Positions 38,902 to 50,423 are shown, counted from the first letter of the stretch. The stretch: 64,000 bases of DNA from Bartonella sp. WD12.1 (GCF_002022415.1 NZ_MUBG01000001.1:496001-560000); one strand, 5' to 3'. Notes: generated from the letters alone by a model not told the origin. Program-made: numbers and translations.

Positions 38902-39186
38902 TTAATTAGCTTGTTTTAAGGCAATGAGTTCATCAATTTTTGCACAAAGATTTTTAAGAACAAAATATTCTTCGGTTGCAACTGAACCTTCATTAATTTC
39001 TTGAGTCCACTGTTCTAATGGAATTTTAATTCCAAAAGCTTTATCAAGAGCAAAAACGATATCAAGAAAATCCAGACTGTCGATGCCTAAGTCATCAATT
39101 GTATGACTTTCGGGCGTGATCATGCTGCGATCGATTTCACTGATTTCCGCAATAACATCAGCAACTTTATCAAAAGTAGAGAGCAA
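38902..39186 (-). CDS. acpXL: Acyl carrier protein AcpXL for very-long-chain acyl groups
   Basis: This specialised acyl carrier protein has 94 residues, longer than AcpP. The phosphopantetheine Ser lies in [22 protein letters not shown] (about residue 37). It carries the growing 27-hydroxyoctacosanoate and presents it to LpxXL. It is first gene of the leftward cluster acpXL, two fabF genes, adh, lpxXL, with gaps of 11, 11, about 60 and 4 bases. The promoter should lie in 39187-39300. Confidence 0.95.
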   Translation of the reverse strand: MLSTFDKVADVIAEISEIDRSMITPESHTIDDLGIDSLDFLDIVFALDKAFGIKIPLEQWTQEINEGSVATEEYFVLKNLCAKIDELIALKQAN

Positions 39187-39383
39187 TTTGTAATTCCTTA
39201 TTATAGGTTGATAGCTTCTAAAATACTTAAATATAACTCTATCTAGCTTTTTTTACCTAAAAAAAAAGACTTAATCCGAAATGCAACTGTCTTTTCAATA
39301 TGAAAAGTGAATTTGCAGTGGATTAAGCCCTTCTTTTTGATTGTTTATAAAAAGAAACGCTAAATTTTATCATAAAACGAGGA

Positions 39384-41717
39384 TTACTTATTTTTATTTG
39401 CCTTACTATGAGATTTTTTTCTATTTGCGGCAAGCACTGCCAGTGCGGTCATATTGACAACTCCTCGTGAAGTTACTGAAGGTGTGAGGATATGTGCAGG
39501 ACGTGCTGCCCCAATTAAAATAGGGCCCACATGAAGTGAATCTGTTAGATTTTTGACAATATTAAGTGTGATATTGGCCGCATCAAGTGTTGGAAAAACA
39601 AGCAAATTAGCTTCACCTTTAAGACGTGAATCAGGAAAAACACGATCACGAAAAATTTGAGAAAGTGCTGAATCACCATGCATTTCCCCATCTGATTCCA
39701 AATCTGGGTATAACTCTGCCAAGATTTCAGCTGCACGGCGCATTTTACGCGCACTTTCTGTATTTTTAGATCCAAAATTTGAATGCGATAATAACGCTAC
39801 TTTTGGTATTATACCAAAAGCTTCAACTTCTTTTGCTGCCAAAACAGTCATTTCCACTATTTCTTCAGCAGAGGGATTTTCATTAACGTAAGTATCCGTT
39901 AAGAAAAGAGTACTATGTGGAGAGATGAGTAAACTGACAGAAGAAAAACGACTGACATTAGAATCAAGTCCAATAATTTGCTCGATTAATTGAAGATTAC
40001 GTTCAAAACGTCCTTCTAAACCGCAAATCATTGCATCAGCTTCTTCACGCATAACTGCAAGGGCAGCAATAGCTGTTGTTGATGTTCTTACAATTGTTTT
40101 TGCAACCTCAGGTGATACACCACATCTACCTGTATAACGAAGCAATAAATTAACATAATCACGAAAACGTGGATCATCCTCTGGATTTGTGAGTTCAAAA
40201 TCTACGCCGGGACGAATTCTTAAGCCAAAGCGTTCTAATCTAGATTCCACTACATGTGGACGGCCAATGAGAAGAGGAGTTGCAGTTTGTTCTTCAAGGA
40301 CAATTTGTGCTGCACGAAGTACACGCTCATCTTCACCATTGGCATAAATTACACGTTTGCGTTTTGCTGTTTTTACAGCAGCAAAAACAGGTTTCATTGT
40401 TAGACCAGAACGGTACACAAAGCGATTAAGGTTATCATGATAAGCAGCAATATCTTCAATTGGTCGAATTGCTACACCGGTTTCCATTGCTGCTTTAGCA
40501 ACAGCAGGTGCAATACGCAGTATTAAGCGTGGATCAAAAGGGAAGGGGATAAGATAATCTGGACCAAAATTAGATGTTTCTTTTGAATAAGCACGTGCGG
40601 CAATATCTGAAGATTCTTCACGGGCAAGGGCAGCAATAGCATGAACTGCCGCTACTTTCATTTCTTCATTAATTGCAGTGGCACCGACATCTAATGCACC
40701 ACGGAAAATATAAGGAAAACAAAGGACGTTATTGACTTGATTGGGATAATCAGAACGCCCTGTACAGATCATTGCGTCTGGTCGCACAGCACGTGCTTCT
40801 TCTGGCATGATTTCCGGTGTTGGATTAGCGAGTGCTAAAATTAAAGGTTTTGGGGCCATTTTTTTGAGATATTCAGGTTTTAAAACACCACCTGCTGAAA
40901 CACCTAAAAAAATGTCTGCATTATCAATAATCTCGGATAAAGTTCGTGCATCAGTTTTTTGCGCATACTTTATTTTCCAACGATCCATAAGTGTTTTGCG
41001 GCCTTCATAAACAACACCGTCTAAGTCACTAAGCCAAATATTTTCAACTTTTGCTCCAAGATGTACTAAAAGATTAAGACAAGCTAAAGCTGCAGCACCT
41101 GCACCTGAGGTAACTATTTTTACGTCTTCAATTTTTTTACCAGCAAGATGTAATCCATTTAATACAGCAGCAGAAACAATAATGGCAGTTCCGTGTTGGT
41201 CATCATGGAAGACTGGGATATTCATTTTAGCACGAAGTTGCTCTTCAATTTCAAAGCATTCAGGAGCTTTGATATCTTCAAGATTGATACCACTAAATGT
41301 CGGCTCCAATGCAGACACGATTTCTACCATTTGAGTAATATCAGGTGCATCAAGTTCGATATCAAAAACATCAATATTTGCAAACTTTTTGAATAAAACA
41401 GCTTTTCCTTCCATGACAGGTTTAGAAGCAAGTGGGCCAATATTTCCTAATCCTAAAACAGCTGTTCCATTTGATATAACAGCCACTAAATTAGAACGAG
41501 AAGTATATTGAGCTGCTAGGTTTGGATCTTTATGAATTGCAAGACATGGCGCAGCAACACCTGGAGAATAAGCAAGCGCTAAATCACGTTGATTACCAAG
41601 CGGTTTTGTTGCTTGTATTTTTAGTTTTCCAGGCTTTGGATATTGGTGGTAAAAAAGCGCTGCACTATCAAGTTCAGTTTGATGTGAACTGACATTGTTA
41701 TTTGATTTTGTAGACAT
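39384..41717 (-). CDS. maeB: NADP-dependent malic enzyme (MaeB type, with phosphotransacetylase-like domain)
   Basis: This enzyme decarboxylates malate to pyruvate with NADP. The N-terminal malic enzyme domain (about 20-430) has [40 protein letters not shown] and [10 protein letters not shown]. The C-terminal half (about 440-765) resembles phosphotransacetylase and is usually regulatory. The ATG at 41717 ([13 protein letters not shown]) is preferred over a TTG at 41732. At 777 residues it is the usual length of the multidomain form. Confidence 0.95.
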   Translation of the reverse strand: MSTKSNNNVSSHQTELDSAALFYHQYPKPGKLKIQATKPLGNQRDLALAYSPGVAAPCLAIHKDPNLAAQYTSRSNLVAVISNGTAVLGLGNIGPLASKPVMEGKAVLFKKFANIDVFDIELDAPDITQMVEIVSALEPTFSGINLEDIKAPECFEIEEQLRAKMNIPVFHDDQHGTAIIVSAAVLNGLHLAGKKIEDVKIVTSGAGAAALACLNLLVHLGAKVENIWLSDLDGVVYEGRKTLMDRWKIKYAQKTDARTLSEIIDNADIFLGVSAGGVLKPEYLKKMAPKPLILALANPTPEIMPEEARAVRPDAMICTGRSDYPNQVNNVLCFPYIFRGALDVGATAINEEMKVAAVHAIAALAREESSDIAARAYSKETSNFGPDYLIPFPFDPRLILRIAPAVAKAAMETGVAIRPIEDIAAYHDNLNRFVYRSGLTMKPVFAAVKTAKRKRVIYANGEDERVLRAAQIVLEEQTATPLLIGRPHVVESRLERFGLRIRPGVDFELTNPEDDPRFRDYVNLLLRYTGRCGVSPEVAKTIVRTSTTAIAALAVMREEADAMICGLEGRFERNLQLIEQIIGLDSNVSRFSSVSLLISPHSTLFLTDTYVNENPSAEEIVEMTVLAAKEVEAFGIIPKVALLSHSNFGSKNTESARKMRRAAEILAELYPDLESDGEMHGDSALSQIFRDRVFPDSRLKGEANLLVFPTLDAANITLNIVKNLTDSLHVGPILIGAARPAHILTPSVTSRGVVNMTALAVLAANRKKSHSKANKNK

Positions 41718-41732
41718 TTTTGTGATATCCAA

Positions 41733-42726
41733 GTTAATATATATTTATAGGGACATTGTCATTTATAATAAGATTAATGCCCGCTAAAAGATTTTGATTT
41801 TTCTAAATATAAAAAGGCATAAATGTGCGCAAATTCTTCTGAATTTTCAAACTAATACACCAGATTAATTTATTTGCATTAATTAATAATTTCATTGACA
41901 TTAACATTATTATTTTTGCCTCCTTAACAAATTTTACAGCAATTGATCAGTTTGAAAAGGTCCTGATAAGATAGCGTTAGTGGTTACATTACAAGTAATT
42001 ATACTTTTGTAATACTTACAAGAAATGATGCAAGCCTAATGTACGTACTAGAAGAAAGATCTAAATTTATGATTGATGTATAAAGGGATGCGGAGATAAT
42101 ATAAATACGCTTAACTATTTGTAAGATAACATAATTTAACATTACTTTTATAATTCTTATGAGAACAATTGCATTTTGGATGAGGTTTGTCATAAGTTTT
42201 TCATATTTAAAATTTTCCAATTCGCAACATGCGGGATTGTCGTTATTAACTAACAAAGATTCAAAGTAAATGTGTTGGAGTGGATATACTTGGTTTGTCT
42301 TTTGTCCATATATTTGCAATAGTGTGCGTCATTTCTATATTAAATTAACAATAATTTATGTTGTTATTTTTTAGGTATGTTGTGGCGTTCATTTATAACC
42401 AATGTATCTTCTTATTCCAGTGCATGTATACATACTTTTTTTTCCTGCTTAAGCATAAGCGGTGGCTCGTGATTTCTTTAATTCTAATCCCGTGAGGTTG
42501 AAGTATATTTCTTTTATAAGCAAGCAACGAGATTTTGAATCAACATTTACACTTTTTACTTACTAAGTATGCTTAAAAAAGAGCATTGGCAAGTTGAATG
42601 ATGAAAGAACTACTCGCTTATAATTGATGCAATGTAAAAGTTAGATACTTTTACGGTTAGAACTTATTAATATTACTCATAATATTGTAATAAATTCGTC
42701 ATGATGATGATTAATTAATACAATTG
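41733..42726. other. Long AT-rich spacer upstream of maeB
   Basis: This is about 1 kb without a supported gene between two leftward genes. A 106-codon minus frame (41999-42319) has no ribosome site, no hydrophobic or conserved pattern, and codon use unlike neighbours, so it is not called. It may be the residue of decayed genes. The maeB promoter should lie at the left end. Confidence 0.45.
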
Positions 42727-42766
42727 AAAAAAAAGGAAAAAGTTACTCTTTTTCCCTTTTTTATTA
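42727..42766 (-). terminator. Terminator of the giant coiled-coil gene
   Basis: A hairpin of purine and pyrimidine arms (GGAAAAAG 42735-42742, loop TTACT, CTTTTTCC 42748-42755) has As to the left, so the leftward transcript ends in a long T run. It lies just after the stop at 42769. Confidence 0.8.
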
Positions 42767-42768
42767 TT

Positions 42769-45700
42769 TTATTGAATTCGTCCGCTTGCATGGGCAAGTA
42801 TAGTATAAACTTTTCCGGTATCTGAAATTAAATATTGTCGTGCTGTATGGGTATTTCCAGAACTACGGGATACATCACGTAATAGTTTTTCAAAATCTGC
42901 AATGTATTGATTGACTGAGTCTTTAAAATTAATATCGCTTATATATTTTTGCTTGATTATTTCAAATATCATTTTCCCATTCGAAGTATAAAGCTGCTCA
43001 GGTATGATATTTTTTTGTCCACGCCGATAATGATTCCATAACTCAACAATGGCGTTGTGATTAATAGCTTTTAAAATACTCGTTGCTAATGAATTAAGAG
43101 ATCCATTCGCAGGATGAGATTTTGTTTGTACCGATGAAGAAGTTGGACTGTTATTGGTACTTTCAGGTTGTGTTTTTTCACACGAAGCTCCTGCCAACAG
43201 ATCTGATACCCATCTGTTTTGATTTGGTTTGCTTTGTTCTTGCGACCAAATAGGCTTTGGTGGCACTATCTTCTTTGTAGTTTCAGCAGAAGTACTATTG
43301 ACCCTATTTGATGTTAATGATGTAGCAGCAGCTGACATCAATTGCTCTTTTTCGCTATTTTTGTCATCGTTTTGTATAACATTTGCCAAGTCCTTTAACG
43401 CTGTAATTTGTTCATTCAGAGTGTAACGGACTGTTTGTATTGTTTCTTTTGTTTGCGCTGGTAGTTTTTGAATATTCTCATTAATATCATTATTAACTTT
43501 TAAAAGTTCTAAACGAATTTCATCAGCTGATTTACGTATATCTTCTGCAGCTCCTGAAAAACGTACTGAAACTTCATTAGTAAGTTGATTAAGTGTTTGT
43601 TCCAGTAATTGCGTAGAATTACGTGTATTTTCATCAGTGCGTTTAAATGCTAAATTGAGAGCATCTTCATAATGTCTGATAAGTTGATTAATCTCATTAG
43701 ACTTTGAAACAAGAGTATTGCTCAACGTAGCTAGCGCATTTCGCTTTTCTTCGAGTGTCACACCCAGTGTGTTTTCTGATTGTTCAAGTATATGAATGGT
43801 GTCAGAAAGTGTTTGAGCGTGTTCACTGAAATTTGTTGTTATATGACTAATTTTATCAAATGTATTTTGCATAAATCCTTGCAGAGCTTCCATATTATTA
43901 TGAAGTGTTTGACCTGAAGTTGATAAATGCTCTGCTACTTGGTTAGTGTTTTGGAAGAAGTTATTTGTTGTTTCATTAAACTGAGTATCAATATTTTGGA
44001 CTGTTGATATCAAAATATTACTATTTTCGTGAATACTATAAATTGATTGATTTAATTGCTCAAGAATCGCCGAGACATTATTGATAAGCTCTTCCTTCAT
44101 AGTAGCCATGGTTTGAATAGTTTCAGAATTTGTCTGTGCGAAACTATTCATCCATGCTTCATTTTGTGCATAAATTCTTTGTTCAGCATCTTGTGTTGAG
44201 AGAGCAAGTTGTTCACTGATGTGCTGCGTTAAATTACCAAATGATTCAGTTGTACTTTGTGCAGTTTGATTTAAATAATCTGTTAATTCTGTTAAGTGTT
44301 CAACATATCCTGAAACTTGAGAAGTTGTTTGACTATTTACTTCTTCTAAACGATTACTTACATCAGACAACCGATATCCTAAATTATTTTCAAGCTCTTG
44401 CATGGATTGATAAAGAACATTGGAACGTTCATTAAGCAATTGTTCAATGGCTGTTGTTGAAGAATGAATTGCTTCATTAAACAATGTTTGTGCATTATTG
44501 CCTGCTATTGTAAAGGCTTCTGCAGTATAAGCTGTCTGCTCTTCTAAAACAGAGAGAATTTTTTCACTGGTATTGTGAATTGTTTGTTCAACGTTTGAGA
44601 CAATACGATTACCAGATTCAAAAATAATATTTTCCGCTTTTGTAGTAACGTCACTAACAGATGAAACCAATTGGTTACCGGCAGAAAGAATAGAGGTTTC
44701 TGATTTTTCTACTTGATCAGCCATTATTAATGCTGCTTGCTGAGAAGCGTTGACAAGCTTTTCTTGTGCTTTATTTGTTTCATTATCTAATGATGAAAAC
44801 ATTTGTTCACTGGTAGAGGCAAGGATATCAGACGCTTCCATAAGCTTGTTATGTAAACTACCTGTAACCGTATTAACGGAATTCTCTAATGTGCCGCGTA
44901 TATTATCTACGCTTGTTTCCAGTGCGTGTTGGACTGCTTGGGCATGTTCATTATTGAGGGCAATAGATGTTTTTAAGGTGTCAGAGCGTTCCTCAAATAC
45001 AGATGTTTGTTCCTTAATAGTTTCACATATTTGGCCCATTTTTTCAGATAATGTTTCTTCTAACGTAGTTACACGTTCAAAGATTTGACCTGCTCTATTT
45101 TCTAGATTTTCATCGAACGACTCTATACGATTTTCAAAGGTTTCAAATAATGTCTCATTAGATTGGGAGAGAGTATCCTTTAAAGTTTCAGTATGATTTT
45201 CAAGGTTTTTGATGTGGTTTTGGACAGCTTCGGTGATTGTTTTATTGTTATTATCAATGACATTTTCAACCAAGTCCATTTGCTGTTTTAAGGCTGTATC
45301 AATGTGTATATCACTTTTTGCAATGATATTATGGATTGTTTCCATACGTTGCTCGATCGTGCGGGTTTGATCTGCAAGAACTTCGTTAAGAGAAAAACTA
45401 TTAGTGGCCAAAGAATCGCGCAAAGCTTCAGCACGTATATCAATATTTTTAGCTTGCATTTCTAAAGCATCTTGAGTTGTTTGACAGCTTTGCGTAATGG
45501 TTTCTTGCAGTTTTTCTGTGCAGTGAGCTATAGCGGACAAATGATTTTCTGCGTGCTGATCAATGATTTGAATATTATCAGTTAAAGTTTTTTCAACAGA
45601 TGAAACATTTTGGGTTAACTCATTAATTTGATTTCTCAATGTATCAGCAATTTTATCCTTTTCGCTGGTGAGCATATTTTCCATTATATCTCTTTGATCA

Positions 45701-47460
45701 GCGATTTGTAATTTAAAGTCTTGTGAACGTTCCTTTATAATATCAACAATTGCATCATCAACATTTTGAATTTCTTCTCTCAAAAGTTTTTTGCTTTCAT
45801 CTATTGCAGAAAGAACATTATCGTGACCGTTTGTAAATACATTGGCAATATCAGCAGTTCTTTCTTGAAGATTTGCATTAATTTGCAAGGTGTGAGCTTC
45901 TAAAAATCCACCAAGTTTTTCAACATTATCTTCTAAGGTTTGACTACGAGAAATAAAGGATTCAATAATAGAATCGCCATGCTCTTTAAGAGATAAATCC
46001 GCATTTGCTAAACGGTTTTCAAAAGCTTCAAGTGCTTGTGCGGTGATATTATCGAATGTAGAAGAGATTTTATAAGCCTGTTCGTCAAGCTGTATGATTT
46101 TTTCATCCAAATTCTGCAATGATTGATTATGGCGATCAACAATTACTGTATCGACAGTTTTAAATTTTTCATCAATACTGGAAAGGGTTTGATCTGTTGC
46201 AGCTTGTATGTTCTCCACAATTTTAGAGATATGCATTTCAGCTTTAACAGTCGTTTCGTTAAAGGTTTTTTCTAATTGCTTTTCATTATTATCAAAGCGT
46301 TCTGAAAAACCATCAAAGTTTTTTCCTAATTCATCGAAAAACTCTGTGTTCTTTTGCTGAATATGTACCGTTGTTTCGTTAAATTTTTCAACAAGCTGTT
46401 TTGTTATACCATCTCCTGCATAGGAAAGTTTTGTAACAAGATCTTCACCTTGTTTTTCTAAAGTTTGAGAAAGAGTTTGCGTAAGTTTATCAATATTGGT
46501 TGAAATTTTGGACGCAACCAAATCAAATTCATCACTCAGCTGTTCTTGTGTTCCTTTAATTGTTGACTGTACGCGATTGGCATGATTCAAAATTGCCATG
46601 CGTTCATTATTTAATTCTTCTATTAATTTGTGAATCCGCGATTCATTTTCTGCATAAGCCTGTTCAAGGTTATGAACTTCACTTTGTATAATAGCTTCAA
46701 GTTCAACAGCACGCCCAAGAGTACGCTCAATTCCTTCATTCATTGCAGCTACTTCTTTACGAATGGTCTCTCCTATAGCAATAACTTGCTTTTCAGATAT
46801 GTGCTGCGGTTCGTTAAGTTGTTGTGCTGCATGTGTTATAAGAACAGCAATATTGCGTAATTCAGTTGAACGTTTTGTTAGCTGAGCAAAACCCCAAGAC
46901 ATGAGAATAGGAATCATAGTTCCTGCAGTTACAACGAGCCCAGTAGGTGATGTAATAAAGGCAGTAATGTTTGCTAAGGAATTTAATCCAGCGGGAGCTA
47001 ATTTATGGGCAATAAAAGCACCCCCTGTTGCCCACAAAGCACTAAGTGCTGTTGTACTCCAATAAATCCGAGAGATAGAATTTTGCTTTAATGGCCCTAA
47101 ATTTAAAGGCTCTATTATGTCGTCATTAGCGGGGAGAGGCTTTGTAGCTAATAACGTGTCACGCACAGTTCCACCGGAAAGCTCATCTATAGGTTTTTGT
47201 CCAAAAAGTTGTTCAGCAACAGATTCATCAATAACAACGTTATCATGAACATTAGAGGTAAGAGTAGAAGCACTGTTTTCAGAAAGAAGTTCTTCTTCTG
47301 CTGTTGCAATTTTTTGAGTCAAATCATCCACATTAGGATTTGAAGGATCATTTAATGATATTGCTTCAATTATCGAATCATCAAGGTTAAAGTCCATTGC
47401 TTTTTCGAGAGCTTCTTCAAATTCGACTTCAAATGCTTGTAATTTGGTTCTACGTGCCAT
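42769..47460 (-). CDS. Giant membrane-anchored coiled-coil protein, Growth Pole Ring (GPR)/TipN-like
   Basis: This protein has 1563 residues. The N-terminus (about 1-125) is acidic. Two hydrophobic spans follow (about 130-152 and 166-190, ALSALWATGGAFIA and SPTGLVVTAGTMIPILMSWGFA). Then comes about 1150 residues of almost pure Glu/Gln/Asn/Thr-rich amphipathic helix of apolipoprotein-A1/A4/E type, with recurring FNETTV and LEDNVEKL-like units. After a Pro/Ser-rich linker (about 1380-1450) a small conserved C-terminal domain ends NTHTARQYLISDTGKVYTILAHASGRIQ. This layout matches the large GPR protein of Agrobacterium, needed for polar growth and rod shape in Rhizobiales. Homology is inferred from architecture. 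The frame is intact. Confidence 0.72.
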   Translation of the reverse strand: MARRTKLQAFEVEFEEALEKAMDFNLDDSIIEAISLNDPSNPNVDDLTQKIATAEEELLSENSASTLTSNVHDNVVIDESVAEQLFGQKPIDELSGGTVRDTLLATKPLPANDDIIEPLNLGPLKQNSISRIYWSTTALSALWATGGAFIAHKLAPAGLNSLANITAFITSPTGLVVTAGTMIPILMSWGFAQLTKRSTELRNIAVLITHAAQQLNEPQHISEKQVIAIGETIRKEVAAMNEGIERTLGRAVELEAIIQSEVHNLEQAYAENESRIHKLIEELNNERMAILNHANRVQSTIKGTQEQLSDEFDLVASKISTNIDKLTQTLSQTLEKQGEDLVTKLSYAGDGITKQLVEKFNETTVHIQQKNTEFFDELGKNFDGFSERFDNNEKQLEKTFNETTVKAEMHISKIVENIQAATDQTLSSIDEKFKTVDTVIVDRHNQSLQNLDEKIIQLDEQAYKISSTFDNITAQALEAFENRLANADLSLKEHGDSIIESFISRSQTLEDNVEKLGGFLEAHTLQINANLQERTADIANVFTNGHDNVLSAIDESKKLLREEIQNVDDAIVDIIKERSQDFKLQIADQRDIMENMLTSEKDKIADTLRNQINELTQNVSSVEKTLTDNIQIIDQHAENHLSAIAHCTEKLQETITQSCQTTQDALEMQAKNIDIRAEALRDSLATNSFSLNEVLADQTRTIEQRMETIHNIIAKSDIHIDTALKQQMDLVENVIDNNNKTITEAVQNHIKNLENHTETLKDTLSQSNETLFETFENRIESFDENLENRAGQIFERVTTLEETLSEKMGQICETIKEQTSVFEERSDTLKTSIALNNEHAQAVQHALETSVDNIRGTLENSVNTVTGSLHNKLMEASDILASTSEQMFSSLDNETNKAQEKLVNASQQAALIMADQVEKSETSILSAGNQLVSSVSDVTTKAENIIFESGNRIVSNVEQTIHNTSEKILSVLEEQTAYTAEAFTIAGNNAQTLFNEAIHSSTTAIEQLLNERSNVLYQSMQELENNLGYRLSDVSNRLEEVNSQTTSQVSGYVEHLTELTDYLNQTAQSTTESFGNLTQHISEQLALSTQDAEQRIYAQNEAWMNSFAQTNSETIQTMATMKEELINNVSAILEQLNQSIYSIHENSNILISTVQNIDTQFNETTNNFFQNTNQVAEHLSTSGQTLHNNMEALQGFMQNTFDKISHITTNFSEHAQTLSDTIHILEQSENTLGVTLEEKRNALATLSNTLVSKSNEINQLIRHYEDALNLAFKRTDENTRNSTQLLEQTLNQLTNEVSVRFSGAAEDIRKSADEIRLELLKVNNDINENIQKLPAQTKETIQTVRYTLNEQITALKDLANVIQNDDKNSEKEQLMSAAATSLTSNRVNSTSAETTKKIVPPKPIWSQEQSKPNQNRWVSDLLAGASCEKTQPESTNNSPTSSSVQTKSHPANGSLNSLATSILKAINHNAIVELWNHYRRGQKNIIPEQLYTSNGKMIFEIIKQKYISDINFKDSVNQYIADFEKLLRDVSRSSGNTHTARQYLISDTGKVYTILAHASGRIQ

Positions 47461-48547
47461 ACTTGCCTCATACTTTTACAGATGGAAAAGAAATACGCCC
47501 CTTTCCAGTTACTTCTAATATATTAGCTGTTAATTATTTAGAAAGGAATATGTATAAGGTAAAAGTTTTACAACTTATCAAGATAGGGTTAACGCGGATT
47601 TTGTTGCTTATTCAAAAATGCTGGAAAATTCATAAAAAACAATACAGTATAAAATTATGTCTGAGATAAAATTTGTTGATTGTTCATTTTGATAACCAGT
47701 ATTATAAGCTTAATATGTTTGATGGAACAATTGAATAAGCATTTCAATTACATATGATGCTTTAAAATTTTTGCATAATATGCCAGTTCTTGTAGGCGTA
47801 TAACCACTCATGCTTAAATTGACGCAAAATAATCATACTATAACAAAATTTAAACAAAATAATTAATTATATAATAAATAATTGGATATGTGTTTTTTTA
47901 GCACCATGCTAAAGTTATTTCATGAATGAGCAGGTAGTGGGCTACGTTGAACGATGAAAACATATATTTTATAATAGAAACAAATAAACAGCCTATAATA
48001 GCGATAAGTTAGCTGAATATATTTAAGAAACAGGTGAAAAATTAATGGGATAAATACTAGATCAAAACATTACATTTTTTAGCTGTTTTATCCATTTCAA
48101 TATAGCATGTGCATAATCTATGTTGAGTTTGTCATGTTATTTGAGGGCATTTTTCCACGCCATTATAGATTTTGTTACTATAATTTTCAAAGTTTGCTAA
48201 TAGTGACAAAAAGTGAATTTGATGATCTAATTCTCTACAAGAAGGCGCCTCTTTGTTATGCCTTTAAATTATAGTATATTAGTTGATATTCAGTATTTTA
48301 TATTGAATGGATGTAAAGTCTAGTCAATAGATATATGACGAATACCATTATGTAGAAAATATTATGTATGTTGATGCCTTTTGTACAAAAAAATTGTTTT
48401 TAGACATAGTAATCAGTAAAAAACGGAAGTTTTAAAATTTTTATATTTGATTTCTTATCTTATTAAGAGTGCTGTTCATTACTTACACGTAATAGGTTAT
48501 TTTTCCAATATTAAGCGGAATTTTTCCGGATTTTTGATGCTGATACA
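47461..48547. other. Long AT-rich spacer between the coiled-coil gene and hfq
   Basis: This is about 1.1 kb with stops in all frames. I recognise no protein debris, tRNA, terminator or repeat family. It contains the divergent promoters of the coiled-coil gene (right of 47461) and of hfq (left of 48620). Confidence 0.45.
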
Positions 48548-48578
48548 TTGACAATTTATTATTTTTCAGTCGATATGA
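48548..48578 (+). promoter_or_regulatory. Possible sigma-70 type promoter of hfq
   Basis: A perfect TTGACA (48548-48553) is followed after 18-20 bases by ATATGA/TATGAG-like sequence. This lies about 45 bases before the hfq ATG. The -10 match is imperfect, so this is a weak call based only on position and the -35 box. Confidence 0.3.
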
Positions 48579-48619
48579 GACAGTGGATATTTTTACGATT
48601 CGCAGCAAAGGTGTAAAAT

Positions 48620-48859
48620 ATGGTAGAACGATCACAACACCTGCAAGATGTATTTTTGAATACAGTTCGTAAGCAAAAAATTTCTCTTACAATTTTTCTT
48701 GTGAATGGTGTTAAGTTGACAGGTGTTGTAACGTCATTTGATAATTTTTGTGTTCTTTTGCGGCGAGATGGGCATGCGCAATTGGTTTATAAACACGCTA
48801 TTTCGACGATTATGCCGGGCCAATCTGTACAAATGTTTGAAGGTGAGGGGTCTGAATAG
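48620..48859 (+). CDS. hfq: RNA chaperone Hfq
   Basis: Hfq is a hexameric Sm-like protein that pairs small RNAs with mRNAs. The 79-residue protein shows Sm1 ([27 protein letters not shown]) and the Sm2 signature YKHAIST. It lies directly upstream of hflX, the classic hfq-hflX order. An AAGGTG site precedes the ATG. Confidence 0.97.
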   Translation: MVERSQHLQDVFLNTVRKQKISLTIFLVNGVKLTGVVTSFDNFCVLLRRDGHAQLVYKHAISTIMPGQSVQMFEGEGSE

Positions 48860-48915
48860 ATAAGGCTGCTATCTTTAAATCTTTTGCTCTGTTTCTTCTA
48901 TTACCTTGAATTGTT

Positions 48916-50271
48916 ATGATGGATATAAATAAAAGATCTGGGAAATTGATTTCACAGGTTGCAGAGCAGGTACGCGCTGTTGTTTTTTTACCGTTTTTTC
49001 CTGTAAACAAGACTGAAAAAGTTTTAAGTGAGCACTCAATAGATTCTCGGATAAAAGAAGCATTAGGGTTAGCGCGCGCTATTGAGTTAGATATTGTCCA
49101 TTATGAAACCATTAATATTAGCACACCACACCCTTCGACTTTATTTGGGGTAGGTAAAGTGAGTGCATTTGCTGATTATATAAGTGAGCATCATATTGTA
49201 CTTGCAATTGTGGATCATGTTCTCACACCAGTGCAGCAACGTAATTTGGAAAAATTATGGAGTTGTAAGGTTATTGATAGAACGGCTTTGATTCTTGAAA
49301 TTTTTGGTCGTTGTGCACGAACAAAAGAAGGAAAATTGCAAGTCGAATTGGCACATTTATCTTATCAAAAAAGCAGGCTTGTCCGAAGTTGGACACACTT
49401 GGAAAGACAACGCGGTGGTAGTGGTTTTTTGGGAGGGCCTGGTGAAACTCAAATTGAAGCAGATAGACGCCTTCTGCAAGATAAAATCACTCGTATTCGC
49501 CGTGAATTAGAGAATGTTGTTAAAACACGTGCTCTTCATCGAGCTAAAAGAAAAAAGACGTCTCATCCTGTTGTTGCTTTAGTGGGATATACTAATGCGG
49601 GCAAATCAACACTTTTTAACCGCTTAAGTGATGCAGGTGTATTAACAAAAGATATGTTGTTTGCAACGCTTGATCCAACTTTACGCAAAGTTATTCTTCC
49701 TCATGGGCAAACTATTTTTTTATCTGATACTGTAGGTTTTATTTCTAATTTACCAACGCATTTGATTGCGGCTTTTAGAGCGACTCTCGAGGAGGTAATT
49801 GAAGCTGATTTAATTATCCACGTAAAAGATATATCAAATCCTGATCATCGTGCTCAGGCTCAAGATGTATTAGAAATACTTTCAAGTTTAGGTGTTGATA
49901 TTGGTAATATAGATCACATCGTGGAAGTTTGGAATAAAGCTGATACGTTGGATGAGCATACATTGAATGTTTTGCAAACAAGTGCAAGAACATTGTTAAA
50001 TCCTGCATTAATGATATCAGCACTCACTGGAGAAGGATTAAATCAATTGTTAGTAACAATTGAAAGGCGGCTTTCTGGAGAAATGCAAAGCGTTAAATTG
50101 GTTTTAAAGCCTGATGAAATGCAACTTATTGATTGGTTTTATAAAAATTCTGGTAAGATAGAGCAAGAAAGTCATGATGATGGTTCTATTACTATCCGAG
50201 CACTCCTTACTTGTGAAGCAAAGAAACGATTAGATCATATTAAACAAAATATGTATAAACACTTCTTTTGA
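48916..50271 (+). CDS. hflX: Ribosome-associated GTPase HflX
   Basis: HflX is a GTPase that splits or rescues stalled ribosomes, especially under heat stress. The 451-residue protein has an N-terminal HflX domain (STLFGVGKVSAFADYI, GGSGFLGGPGETQIEADRR), then the G domain with GYTNAGKSTLFN (G1), FATLDPTLR (G2), DTVGFISNLP (G3) and WNKAD (G4). Full length. It follows hfq by about 55 bases. Confidence 0.95.
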   Translation: MMDINKRSGKLISQVAEQVRAVVFLPFFPVNKTEKVLSEHSIDSRIKEALGLARAIELDIVHYETINISTPHPSTLFGVGKVSAFADYISEHHIVLAIVDHVLTPVQQRNLEKLWSCKVIDRTALILEIFGRCARTKEGKLQVELAHLSYQKSRLVRSWTHLERQRGGSGFLGGPGETQIEADRRLLQDKITRIRRELENVVKTRALHRAKRKKTSHPVVALVGYTNAGKSTLFNRLSDAGVLTKDMLFATLDPTLRKVILPHGQTIFLSDTVGFISNLPTHLIAAFRATLEEVIEADLIIHVKDISNPDHRAQAQDVLEILSSLGVDIGNIDHIVEVWNKADTLDEHTLNVLQTSARTLLNPALMISALTGEGLNQLLVTIERRLSGEMQSVKLVLKPDEMQLIDWFYKNSGKIEQESHDDGSITIRALLTCEAKKRLDHIKQNMYKHFF

Positions 50272-50423
50272 GCTGTGACTTTAGCAAAACTTCTTTTATC
50301 TTTACGTTTTTCTAATCTAAAAATAACATAGCTTTAAATAATATAGCTTTGAGTTAAGAGGATAGTTACTCCTTTCTCTTAAAATAGAGAACGTGAGATA
50401 TTTATTGTGTTGGTTGAAATAAG

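Noticed and set aside
41999..42319. 106-codon minus-strand frame in the spacer upstream of maeB
   Set aside because: No ribosome site, no family resemblance, composition like surrounding non-coding DNA.
44750..45088. 112-codon plus-strand frame inside the giant coiled-coil gene
   Set aside because: Antisense shadow of a low-complexity helical gene; no start signal.
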